Part shown: piece after piece, positions 1 to 8,378 of the stretch
Position numbering within the stretch: position 1 is the first letter of the stretch
How the letters are laid out: each line of letters starts with the position of its first letter
Position numbers and translations under genes: made by a program
The notes under the pieces: generated by a model
What the model was told of the DNA's origin: nothing
Database searches by the model: none
Seen by the model: only the letters and a program-made list of their open reading frames with translations
Assembly (NCBI GenBank): GCA_946803715.1
Contig: CAMPET010000485.1
Location: forward strand, 1-10,697
Direction: 5' to 3'
DNA from: Beroe ovata
Lineage: Eukaryota; Ctenophora; Nuda; Beroida; Beroidae
DNA length: 10,697 nucleotides

Positions 1-1
1 A

Positions 2-1120
2 ATATTGGGGAAAATACAAGCTGCCCCCATGGCAAGGGGTATCACGACACAATTTACCGAGAGACTTAACGAGAGTCACTCAATATTCGAAACCTCCATG
101 AATCAACTGCTCAAACTCCACCAAGCAAGGCTCGGGCAAACAGAGGAAGACAGGCACAAGACAAGGACGGAGTATGCACCACGACTAGCACGGCTAGCTC
201 TCTACTCTACCTCGCTTTGGTATGTGTTAATCTGTTTAATACCTAGCAGCCTCATTCTTGAACACACTTCTATACACAGAATCTCATTCTAATTCTACCT
301 AAGCGACCAGTTGGAGTTTGGAATCCCTATCCAAGGCAAGGAAATAGGGCGTGGTCACTTTGGTGTGGTGTATGCGTGTCACACATGGGCAGGAAAGGGC
401 CCTCTCGCTCTCAAATCTGTCGTCCCTCCTGATGATAAACACTGGGGCAGTCTTGCCCTGGAGTTCTACTATGCAAGGTAGCTCGCTCTGATACTATTCT
501 GATGATTTTCCGGGTCTAAACTATGATTTTATCCAACGGTTCCTACTACCAACTTCACCTATCATTGTCTATATTACTCACAGGAACATTCCAGCTCATC
601 ACAATATCTGTGGATTCCACGGAGCAGTAATTGATGAGTCCACCAGTGGACACACTGTCGCCTTCCTGGTAAATATCTGATGGTGATTTGAATTTTAACT
701 CAAAGAATGATGTGATGATGATCTCTCTCCATCCTCAGATTATGGATAGGTTGACGAGGGACCTCTTTGCGGGCCTCAAATCGAAGAGTCTTGACCCGCG
801 GACCAGGTTTAACGTAGCACTGGATGTGGTTGAGGGGGCCAGGTACCTGCACAATCAGGGTCTGGTTCACAGGGATCTTAAACTACAGAACGTCCTGGTT
901 AGTGCCCCACTATAATAGGATCATGAGATGATGTGTTCACGGTAGAGTGTTGTATTCGTTCTTCACTCTCTTCAGATGAAACGAATTAATGATGATTTTT
1001 CCCAGTTGGATTCGAATAACCAAGCAAAGATCACGGATTACGGTTTCTGTAAACCTGAAGCTATGATGTCTGGATCACTTGTGGGCACTCCCATCTACAT
1101 CGCACCAGAACTGTTTTCCG
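2..1120 (+). CDS. DSTYK: DSTYK, dual serine/threonine and tyrosine protein kinase; partial at both ends, five exons
   Basis: Exons read as 2-219, 304-477, 584-668, 739-897 and 976-1120. The four introns (84, 106, 70, 78 bp) are all GT-AG and their phases (2, 2, 0, 0) agree across every junction. Numbering residues from the window start, residues 1-73 are a charged helical segment ending [14 protein letters not shown], typical of the region before the DSTYK kinase domain. Then come the glycine loop GRGHFGVV (88-95), ALK lysine K110, alpha-C glutamate E126, HRDLKLQN (203-210), DYG in place of DFG (233-235) and APE (255-257). The blocks [20 protein letters not shown] and [12 protein letters not shown] are hallmarks of DSTYK, a conserved animal kinase with roles reported in cell death and growth-factor signalling. 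An extra stretch (about 213-227) separates the catalytic loop from the DYG motif. The last exon stops at CCG|GTAATAC in phase 1. The remaining C-lobe (roughly 100 residues) is not in the window. Reading through the donor gives a stop at 1156-1158. Confidence 0.88.
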
Positions 1121-1254
1121 GTAATACATCCAACTATACTATGCATGATGCTTCGTAAAACTAAGTACTAAAAAGAGATAAACTTTTTTCAAACTACATT
1201 CCATAATTAAATCCATTGAAAGTCAGGCAAAACTGTCAGTCAATATTATTCAAC

Positions 1255-2403
1255 CTATTCATTAACCCCATATATCTGAACAAAACCCTGCGGTGGGTTA
1301 CACAAATGTATCACATCCCTCACATCTACTTTGACCACGTCACCTGCACGTATCTCAACTGTTTTTGAAGAATTTCTCATGACTAGTCTCGCGGAGTGAT
1401 GCCCACCGGTGTTGTCAATAATGACAGTATTCGCGGTGGCAGCAGGGCAAACTGCCGCCCTGACAACACCAGGACTCTGGACACCTCTGTAGAACTTGAT
1501 ACTAGTCCCTATCACCTGCTCAACTCCCACCCTACCGTAACACCCTGTTCTCACCTCGTAATGACAGCTCCTTCTCTCCTCAGTTCCAACACATGGCATC
1601 TCATTGACCCGCTCCATTTTACTCCCTCTCGCTATTTCCTCCACCCTACTCATAACCTCCCTGTTACCCCTGTAATGACTCGCTATCTCTCGTCTGACAT
1701 CCACAACACTTCCCTCCCTACCCGCCACAAGACACTCCAAATACACGAGATAGAAGTCCACCCAGTACTGGTCCCCAGGGGCCGTGAACGGCTCCGGTGA
1801 CGTGTGGAGGTGCTCGTGAAACGCGTCACCCCACCTCACGCAGGGTATCACGTGACCGATTTCATGTGATTTTAGCGTGAGCACGAGTAGATTTCCCGGA
1901 TTTAGTTTGATCCCTGGACTGCTCAGTGACGTCACGGCTTTGCTGAATGACGTCACTTCGTTACCATAGTGATGATAGTACGTTCCCATCGCCTCGTTCA
2001 GATCTCTGACCGTCTCCAGTAAGTGATCAGCTGTCGGTAACGACGCATGGCGTTCAAACTCCGCCATTATCCCGAACTTCACTTCGTCAAGTTCCGCCAC
2101 AGCCTCCCAGTCGTATATCAGTCTCTCGACCACTTTAAATCGGTCAACCGGGTACTCTATCGTCATGCCCTCACCATGATGCCGATTGTACCCCGTATCT
2201 TCGAGTAGGAAGTCGAGAAAGAAGTCAAACTCGTCCGATGTTTTCTCGATAGCAAGCAGTTTGGTTATGATTTGACTCTCTGTGGCCGCAAGGTGGCGTA
2301 TATTCTGAGCGTTGCGAAGGGCGGCATTGTAGCGGCTGATGAAGGTGGCGGTTGAAGAGTAGGAGAGTAGAGACAGGATTATTACTGCTACTAGGTGTGA
2401 CAT
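1255..2403 (-). CDS. Secreted protein of unknown family with two HExxH motifs
   Basis: An uninterrupted 382-codon frame, much longer than chance frames here, with no obvious intron. I chose the ATG at 2403 because it begins a classic signal peptide: MSHLVAVIILSLLSYSSTA, with likely cleavage near residue 19. An upstream in-frame ATG at 2472 would add 23 residues encoded by the adjacent transposon end and bury the signal. Residues 20-160 look helical and acidic. HEIGH lies at 180-184 and HEHLH at 196-200, both fitting the zincin HExxH pattern, but the metzincin extension (HExxHxxGxxH) is absent. Seven cysteines (188, 224, 271, 280, 288, 319, 368) sit in the second half, compatible with disulfides. 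Residues 320-380 look beta-rich. I do not recognise the family, so protease activity is only a possibility. No canonical AATAAA appears just downstream on this strand. The gene converges on the DSTYK exons, 134 bp from the last visible one. Confidence 0.72.
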   Translation of the reverse strand: MSHLVAVIILSLLSYSSTATFISRYNAALRNAQNIRHLAATESQIITKLLAIEKTSDEFDFFLDFLLEDTGYNRHHGEGMTIEYPVDRFKVVERLIYDWEAVAELDEVKFGIMAEFERHASLPTADHLLETVRDLNEAMGTYYHHYGNEVTSFSKAVTSLSSPGIKLNPGNLLVLTLKSHEIGHVIPCVRWGDAFHEHLHTSPEPFTAPGDQYWVDFYLVYLECLVAGREGSVVDVRREIASHYRGNREVMSRVEEIARGSKMERVNEMPCVGTEERRSCHYEVRTGCYGRVGVEQVIGTSIKFYRGVQSPGVVRAAVCPAATANTVIIDNTGGHHSARLVMRNSSKTVEIRAGDVVKVDVRDVIHLCNPPQGFVQIYGVNE

Positions 2404-2431
2404 CCTGTAGAGGGAAGGAGAGGCGATTATA

Positions 2432-2462
2432 CAGGGTGTGTCAAAAAAAAGTGGACAAAAGT
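2432..2462 (+). repeat. Left terminal inverted repeat of the transposon
   Basis: 31 bp beginning CAGGGTGTGTC, then A8, then GTGGACAAAAGT. It is a perfect reverse complement of 4967-4997. The base pair TA at 2430-2431 precedes it. The repeat ends 28 bp from the ATG of the minus-strand gene, and in that gene's frame it is open, so it could supply 5' UTR or an N-terminal extension. Confidence 0.9.
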
Positions 2463-2470
2463 AAACGTCC

Positions 2471-2693
2471 ATATCTCAGCTTCTGTTCGGAGTTTCCGGA
2501 TGAAATTTGGAGGTGTGGTAGGTATCGGTAATAAGTTTTTGCAAAAAAATTTTCAAGTCCCAAGCTCGAAAAATGTGGATTTTCCGTTTCTGAGCCTCAA
2601 AAACGTTAGCTCTCAACGGGGTCATGTAGGCAAAATATTGCCCGTAATATCCTGAAAATTTCATAGAGATTGCTCAAAAAACGGCAGAGATAT
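2471..2693. repeat. Subterminal inverted repeat, 38-nt arms
   Basis: Arms at 2471-2508 and 2656-2693 have equal length. Their outer ends (ATATCTCAGC against GCAGAGATAT, 9 of 10) and inner ends (ATGAAATTT against AAATTTCAT, perfect) are complementary, while the middle 20 nt have diverged. Similarity extends weakly outward for about ten bases and then stops. It could form part of the transposase-binding end or be the remnant of a smaller foldback element. Confidence 0.55.
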
Positions 2694-2703
2694 ACGCATT
2701 TAT

Positions 2704-3727
2704 GTAACACAAAATAGCGAAAAAACAAGCAGCAACACAGTTCCTATAGTACACAGTGACACGCAACACCGTGTGTGTGTGTAAGTGTAAACAATATCGN
2801 GGAGAAACTCGCAACGGGAGCTGTGAGTCAGGTGAAGTGGGTACCTAACAGTCGAATTTCATGATTAATCAAAAATCTTACATTACCGTGTACATTTTGG
2901 CAGTGTTAGTACGGACAGTATATGCTCCAGCGATTGTGTAACCTGGATTAATGTGTAATGAAGAGAAGTAAGTTTAGTATGTTATAGTGAACAGAGTTTA
3001 TTATCAACAGATTTCTCGTTGGTAGTGTGTTGGGACACTATATAATGATTATACGATGTCACTGTTCGGTGTACAGTATTATCTGCTGTATTGCCACAGA
3101 GCATGATATAATACATTATTGGTGGTGCTGTCAGAGGTGCAGTGGCGGAGAGTCGTGAGAGTTTGTGTTTCGACGAGAAATGTGGAGATTGTTAAGTAAA
3201 TATTGTCATTCAGCATCGAGTTGATTATCGGTATTTGTTTTGTAACCATTTTATGTGTAACTATTTCATTTTCATGTCTAATTCACAATGTTAACTTATT
3301 ATGTGAGGTAAAGTTAAAGTAAAAGGTTCCATGATGCGATGATTTTGTTTTCAACCTTTTGAATCAAGTTTCAATTTCATCTTTTCATGAGTTTATGAGA
3401 TTTCGTGAATATAATACACATTTTGTACACGATGATAAGGTAGTCTGATTTCAAGTTGCGTTATCATTTCAGTTTTCGAGCGATTTCATACAGATAAGAC
3501 GGGTAATCGTAATCTTATCACAGATTGCGCGGCTTTGAATTGATATTTGAATTCATGCGGAAATTGCGTTATTTCTCGGGTAAAGTGTAGTTGTAAGCAC
3601 ACTTTGTGCGCTGCGCGTCTTTATTTTCACTAGCGCGCATTGCGCAATGTAAATAGATTTCATTTTTGGGTAAAACATTTCGAGTTAAATTGTTCCTAGT
3701 TCTGGTATCATTTCAAAAACATAGTTC
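2704..3727. other. AT-rich non-coding interior of the transposon
   Basis: No open frame or recognisable protein motif on either strand. It holds a short (GT)6 run near 2771-2782, a GC-rich patch at about 3608-3650 with a perfect ATTGCGCAAT palindrome, and an N at 2800. I searched for transposase and for upstream sulfotransferase exons (PAPS-binding loop) and saw neither. Confidence 0.6.
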
Positions 3728-3887
3728 GGGGGGAGATTGTTATATCTAAATTGATAAGATATATCTAATTTAATATGAACTTTGGTTTTCCTACCGTAAT
3801 ATCGACTTGATTGAAATGATATGTGATTACAGATTATGTTCTGATTATTGATTTTGTAATTCAATGTAAATGCTGATTATTACATCC
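3728..3887 (+). repeat. Possible decayed LTR with preceding polypurine tract
   Basis: A purine run (GGGGGGAGA, 3728-3736) is followed by TGTTATATC at 3738, and about 150 bp later by TATTACA, which gives the TG...CA ends of an LTR. The stretch TAATTTAATATGAACTTT (3768-3785) matches 16 of 18 bases of a stretch in the possible LTR at 10430-10594, which also begins TGTTATAT. AT-rich sequence makes chance similarity plausible, and no matching second LTR lies upstream. Confidence 0.25.
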
Positions 3888-3954
3888 TAACCCATTCACT
3901 TGGCAAGGGATGGCTGACGTGTTTTAGTTAAGTTAAGTTCGAGTACGACCACGA

Positions 3955-4020
3955 GGTGACAGTGTAGCTGGTGACAGCGTTTACTTGGTGACAACGGTGT
4001 GTTGACAGAGTTGGGTGACA
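3955..4020 (+). repeat. Cluster of five GKTGACA motifs
   Basis: GGTGACA occurs at 3955, 3970, 3987 and 4014, with GTTGACA at 4001, spaced 13-17 bp. It lies immediately upstream of the sulfotransferase fragment, where an intron with a pyrimidine-rich 3' end would be expected. It looks like a degenerate short tandem repeat of unknown role. Confidence 0.45.
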
Positions 4021-4066
4021 CACAGTGCAGACTGTGAGCGGACGGTAGTCCGGCAGACAGANCGAC

Positions 4067-4330
4067 AGATGGGCGGAGGAACTGCTCAACTTCATTGGTA
4101 TTCCCTACACGGAGACATACCAGGAATACGTGTACAACACAACGCATATCAAGGAACGGGGGAGGACTGATGGGGGTAGTTACTCCGTGGAGAAGGAATC
4201 GTCAGAGGTGGTGAATTCATGGCGTAAGAAGCTCATCGCACCACACTGGAAAGTCATAGAGGAGGAATGTGCAGAGTTGATGGAGATCATGGAATACAAA
4301 ACAGATTTCGTGGGAAATGAGACAAGTTGA
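4067..4330 (+). pseudogene. C-terminal fragment of a carbohydrate 6-O-sulfotransferase (CHST1-7 type) inside the transposon
   Basis: Eighty-seven codons ending at TGA 4328-4330. The pattern matches the extreme C-terminus of Golgi galactose/GlcNAc/GalNAc 6-O-sulfotransferases, type II membrane enzymes that use PAPS to sulfate glycans. FIGIPYT corresponds to the FLGL-type segment after the 3'-phosphate-binding site. YNTTH is the conserved N-x-T region, SWRKKL is the invariant SxxWR block, and EECAELMEIMEYK is the C-x-x-x-(L/M)-x-x-x-x-Y tail. The 5'-PSB and 3'-PSB PAPS-binding motifs are absent. The frame meets a stop at 4046-4048, there is no in-frame start, and candidate acceptors (AG at 4060 or 4068) have purine-rich rather than pyrimidine-rich DNA before them. 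It is therefore either a terminal exon captured without its 5' part, or a 3' exon whose partners lie elsewhere. One N (4062) lies at its edge. The frame itself is undamaged, which suggests recent capture or some constraint. Confidence 0.75.
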
Positions 4331-4629
4331 TCAGTTTAGTTGCACGTTAGCTTGGTATTGAATCATTTATTAGTACTAGGCATGTAATAGTTTATTTTAT
4401 ATTGATCACAGTTATAGAGTATGCGGTAAGCCCGCTTGATTGGATTACCAGTGTATTGTTTATCTTAGCGAATTCGGACCTGATATGTTACATTCCAGTT
4501 CCTATCTTCAGTTCTTACGATACAAATCTCTTGTACGTTTGTCTACCAAATCTCAATCTTTAACCGAGAAATACCATATTCTTTAACTGGTGGCCTCGGT
4601 GTTTGGACTCTAATAATTGGCCCCTAGTC

Positions 4630-4949
4630 CTAGTCTACGACTAGAACTAGCTCTCATACTCCTTACAAGAGTAATCCTAGTCTACGACTAGTTTACTCTG
4701 CAAAGTCAACACTTGGATCCTAGTCGACGACTAGATCTTAGTGGTTCCAGAATCTAATCTACTCTTCTACGATTAGATTGGGAACACGGCTCTGTATCCT
4801 GAGGTTAAGCACTAACAGTTTGATCCTAGTCTACGACTAGATCATACCCTCACTCAGTTACAGTATACTTAATCCTAGTCAACGACTAGAATTAGCATTT
4901 CTGATCCTCTCAAGTATCATCAGTTTGATCTAGTCTACGACTAGATCAA
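4630..4949. repeat. Array of seven short palindromes, CTAGTC-NAC-GACTAG
   Basis: Six copies of a 15-bp motif with 6-bp complementary arms and a 3-nt centre (TAC in four, GAC and AAC in one each) start at 4630, 4677, 4720, 4826, 4875 and 4930. A seventh at 4751-4779 has longer arms (AATCTAATC / GATTAGATT), an 11-nt loop, and the same base change on both sides so that pairing is kept. The last copy extends to 11-bp arms (4925-4949). Spacer sequences between copies are unrelated. The array ends 17 bp before the right terminal repeat. It may be a set of protein-binding sites for transposition or cruciform-forming DNA. Confidence 0.8.
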
Positions 4950-4966
4950 TCCAAATAGGTTCTTAN

Positions 4967-4997
4967 ACTTTTGTCCACTTTTTTTTGACACACCCTG
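4967..4997 (-). repeat. Right terminal inverted repeat of the transposon
   Basis: Perfect reverse complement of 2432-2462, including the eight-base T run, ending CACACCCTG and followed by TA at 4998-4999. The base just inside (4966) is an N, so the repeat might be one base longer. Confidence 0.9.
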
Positions 4998-4999
4998 TA

Positions 5000-5919
5000 G
5001 TTAATCGAACATAGCGATAAGCGAATTGTGCTGCTAGAAGAGGTACCAACAGGTACATTATCTGTTGTGTATTGCATTTATAGTTATTGTTCAATGTCTA
5101 CCAGATTGTATAGTATTGAGCAGGTGCTGACTAATAATACAAGTAACAAGTAGCTAGGTTCTACTCCATTTGTAGTGGAGGGAGACTCTCTAATGGAGAG
5201 GGCAACTGTAAGATGGTAGTTTTATAGGTACTGTAAACTAATGTATCTCTGTTGTACGGGTCGTGTGGGCGTAGCGGTAGTATACGAAGTGAGGACACTA
5301 CAGTTGATGAGCCACTGTGATCTAATCAGCTAAGTGAACATCTCTGAAGAGCAAACATTTCTATTGAGCTGCAAGATACACACGTGTCACCTAGCTACAC
5401 GTAATAAGGTTACACATGCCCTCCGCAAATAGTACGATATCAGGATATACTACTCTGACTGAGATACACCGGGGTGCAACATAAACTGTGCTGTAAAGTA
5501 GGAGTTCAACAACGAGCAAATGCGAGAATATTGATATGGACTTGTATAAAAATAAAATGAGCTTAAGTAGGTAAAGATAAGTACATGGAATACTATACAA
5601 GCCCCCTCCCGGACTTGGACATCGCCATTGAGGCTATCAATATAGCCTTGGTAGGGATGTTTGTAGNAATGCTTTTCTAGTCTTCATTTCCATTTTGCAG
5701 TAAAAAGAGACCCCTCCTTTGCCTCGGAAATTATCCTTTGCTTTGAAATTGTATATGTTTCTTACCGTTTCTCATTTGTTATTGGTTGTTTAGCTTTTAT
5801 GAACAATCGACATTGTTGTTTAACGTGCTGTGCGTTAGTTTCTCAACGTGGAATTGGTACAAAACAGATCAAGTATAAGTATAAGATCTCACGTCCTGAT
5901 TTTGATTCCTGAAATTCTC
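5000..5919. other. Non-coding stretch, no supported gene
   Basis: No convincing coding frame on either strand. Visible structure is limited to two adjacent small hairpins (5164-5180, CTCCA/TGGAG; 5186-5200, CTCTC/GAGAG) and an 8-bp hairpin with one G-T pair at 5630-5649. An N is at 5667. Confidence 0.6.
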
Positions 5920-5960
5920 TTATGTTATGTTTACTGAATCTTCAGTCTCGCAGTGTATCT

Positions 5961-6010
5961 TTGGCATTTGGTAGAGCTCTTTTCTTTGAGTTGAAGATCC
6001 CCGATTCCAC
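5961..6010 (+). other. Weak tRNA-like (possible SINE head) sequence
   Basis: TTTGGTAGAGC resembles a tRNA D-arm (box A region), and about 20 nt later CCCGATTCC resembles the second half of box B. A good anticodon stem cannot be drawn, so it is not a functional tRNA. It could be the decayed head of a tRNA-derived SINE. The 123-codon minus-strand frame across 5920-6291 has no recognisable protein features. Confidence 0.2.
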
Positions 6011-6620
6011 AAAGGGTTCCCCAGACTTGAGTGAACCTCACTCAAATGATACAGCGCCCAGAGTCCGGACAAACCGTTAGCTTGCATCGACGTGTCATCG
6101 GAGTTTTTGAGAGAAAGAGTAAGTACGACGTACTGAATAAGCCATAAGTTGGTTGTTAATATATCAAATGTGCATATTCGTTTGCCTCTTCCTGGACTTG
6201 CGATCGCGCTCTTGAATCTTGACCATGAGCTGTTAATGTCTGATGGCATCACATTGTGTATCTGATTCGATGTGGAGGCATCGTTTACCAACCTGATCGA
6301 TGCTCATTCATCATGATAATCAGCGAACGCGCATCTTTGGTATTGCGCATTGAGTTTATGATAGATTGGAAATTTAACTGATCGCTGTAATGTAACAGTT
6401 ACGTTTCGACAATGCAATAAAACAAAGTTTATTTAGCAGGATTGACGAAGACTTTGGAGTTAACTTTCTCTCCTGTGGGATGGGTAATGGTGGTTTGACT
6501 TTAAAACACTATAAAAGAGCCTGATGATTCCTGGAGGATGAACCGCAGAAGACTAGAGATTGTGATTAGCAAATTTATATCATATTGGTTTACTCGCCTG
6601 ATTCAATCGTCTGCTCTTTC
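6011..6620. other. Non-coding stretch, no supported gene
   Basis: Nothing recognisable as a gene. AATAAA on the plus strand (6416-6421), followed within ten bases by TTTATT, could act as a polyadenylation signal in either direction, but no gene is seen to use it. Confidence 0.5.
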
Positions 6621-6688
6621 TTTCTCTCTCTCTCACACACACACACACAGACTCAAACAAACACACACACACACACACACACACACGC
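6621..6688. repeat. TC/CA compound microsatellite
   Basis: A (TC)n run followed by two (CA)n blocks separated by a short interruption (ACTCAAACAA). It marks the left edge of a long segment in which the plus strand is rich in C and A and poor in G. Confidence 0.9.
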
Positions 6689-7278
6689 AGTCGCATGAAT
6701 AGTTACACAACCCCAAGTCCTTGGCACAACGAATTCAAACACACGCTCATTTCTCACCGTGCACTAAGGTGCTCCAGTGTAGTCTCACCACTGACTCATT
6801 TTCACCTACCTCCTCATAGTCATAGTTATACCGGGAAACCCCCTGCACCCTTACATGCCGACTTACTCTAAGCTATTTTGATTCATTCACCCTCTCCTCC
6901 CTAACTCACACTGACACAGCCTTATACGCTTAGATGATACGGTATACGGGATCATGCATTGATTCCGTCCCGCATTTAAGTGGGACGGGAAAGTACAACA
7001 CAAAAATTGTGACACAAATAGAATGACAATGCGACAAGAAGTGTGTCAGTGTGACAAAAAGTGTTTCAGTGAGTTTGTCAAAATAAGTGACAGTGACATG
7101 GAGGCTGAAAGTTTCATGTATGTTGCCACAGCGACTCAAATTTTAGTTCTCACACTCCCATCCAACTAATATCATCTCATTCACTCACATTGTAGATTGA
7201 CAATGACATACTTATTTTGCACTCATTCTACACAATGTCACATGCAAAACCTGGTCACCACGTTATACTCATCAATCA
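6689..7278. other. Non-coding transition zone between microsatellite and minisatellite
   Basis: C/A-rich plus strand without a supported gene. It contains a 7-bp-stem hairpin (6965-6988, CCGTCCC/GGGACGG, 10-nt loop). A degenerate GTGTCAGTGTGACAAAAA-like repeat lies at about 7010-7100. The composition suggests decayed satellite DNA. Confidence 0.5.
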
Positions 7279-8378
7279 CAGACACTCATTGGAACTCTCA
7301 AACTCATTCGACTACTTACACTCAGCCGTGGCGTGCACTCATCCGAACACTCACACTCATTCTTACACTTACATTCTTTCGAACACTTAGTCCCATCAGA
7401 GCACTTGCACTCATTCAAACACTTACACTCACCCGAAGACTTACACTAAGTGTAACACTTTCACTCATTCAGACACTCACACTCATCAGAACACTTACAC
7501 CCATAGTCATTCGACCACTTAACAGTATACACCCATTCGACCACTTACACTCATTCGTGCACTATTCCAAACACCTACACTCATCAGAACACTTACACTC
7601 ATTAGAACACTCATTCGGACACTCACATTCATTCGAACCCTCATTCCAACACGTACACATATTCAACTACTTCCACTCATTCGAACACGTACACACGACA
7701 CAGTGTAAGTTACACTCATCAGAACACTTTCGGTTTCACCCATCAGAACACTTGCACTCATTCGACCACGTGTACTTATTGGAATACTCATTCGAACACT
7801 TACACGGATCAGAATGCTCAGAATCGTCACTCATCTGAACACATACACTCATCAGAACACTTGCACTCATTCGAACACTTACACTCATTCGAACACTTAC
7901 ACTCATGCGAACACTTGCACTTATTCAAGCACTTACACTCAGTCGAACACTCACACTAATTTGAACACTTACACTCATTCAAACACTCACACTCATCAGA
8001 AGACTTACAGTCATTCGACCACTTACACTCATTCGTGCACTCTTCCGAACACTAACACTCATTCGAACACTTAAACTCATTCGAAGTCGAACACTTGCAC
8101 TCATTCGAGCACTTACACTCATTCGAACACTCACACTAATTTGAACACTTACACTCATTCGAACACTCACACTCATCAGAACACTTACTGCTTACACTCA
8201 TTCAAACGTTCATACTTCATTCCAACGCCTACACTCATTCAACTACTTACACTCATTCGAACATGTACACACTACACAGTGTAAGTTACACCCATCAGAA
8301 CACTTATACTCATCCGATCACATACACTCATTCCAAAACTTACACTCATCAGAAGACCTGCCCTGACTCGAACACTCT
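7279..8378. repeat. 18-bp minisatellite array with higher-order structure
   Basis: About 1.1 kb built from 18-bp units of two interspersed types, CACTCATTCGAACACTTA and CACTCATCAGAACACTTA, with many point variants and some short units. Blocks at 7921-8010 and 8101-8190 match at an offset of exactly 180 bp (ten units), 84 of 90 bases identical. A rarer block with CACAGTGTAAGTTACAC occurs near 7700 and again near 8275. The unit is a multiple of three, so long open frames arise on both strands, but the repeat changes frame inside them. I therefore annotate no protein. Confidence 0.9.

Larger units (their letters stand above)
2432..4997. mobile_element. Non-autonomous DNA transposon, Tc1/mariner-like ends, with captured gene fragment
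   Basis: The two ends are perfect 31-bp inverted repeats, each flanked outside by the dinucleotide TA (2430-2431 and 4998-4999), the target duplication of Tc1/mariner superfamily elements. The ends start CAGGGTGTGTC followed by an A8 run. The 2566-bp interior has no frame resembling a DDE transposase, so movement would need an enzyme supplied from elsewhere. Inside, left to right: a subterminal inverted repeat, about 1 kb of AT-rich DNA, a possible old LTR, the terminal coding part of a carbohydrate sulfotransferase, and a palindrome array next to the right end. The alternative is two separate short insertions of the same family that happen to flank this DNA. The TA at both ends and the symmetric termini make one element the simpler reading, but not a proven one. 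Confidence 0.75.

Noticed and set aside
1396-1800. 134-codon plus-strand frame
   Set aside because: Antisense shadow of the secreted protein gene, with no protein-like features.
2476-2664. 62-codon minus-strand frame in the left end of the transposon
   Set aside because: Lies in the subterminal inverted repeat; no transposase motif and too short.
3896-4147. 83-codon minus-strand frame
   Set aside because: Crosses an N and is antisense to the start of the sulfotransferase fragment.
4630-4949. CRISPR-like array
   Set aside because: Repeats are 15-bp palindromes with uneven spacers in a spliced eukaryotic genome, and no cas gene is present.
5391-5600. 69-codon minus-strand frame with a hydrophobic stretch
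   Set aside because: Hydrophobic content follows from AT-rich sequence; no supporting signal.
5920-6291. 123-codon minus-strand frame
   Set aside because: No domain, no biased composition typical of a gene, and it covers the tRNA-like patch. Length is within chance.
7197-7838. 213-codon plus-strand open frame, histidine- and threonine-rich
   Set aside because: It is the minisatellite read without stops. The repeat is read in different frames along it (LTLIRT-type, then HSFEHLH-type peptides), so there is no constraint on coding.
7814-8176. Overlapping open frames with NTYTHS- and MSVSVR-type repeats on both strands
   Set aside because: Same 18-bp array; a repeat length divisible by three makes long frames by chance.
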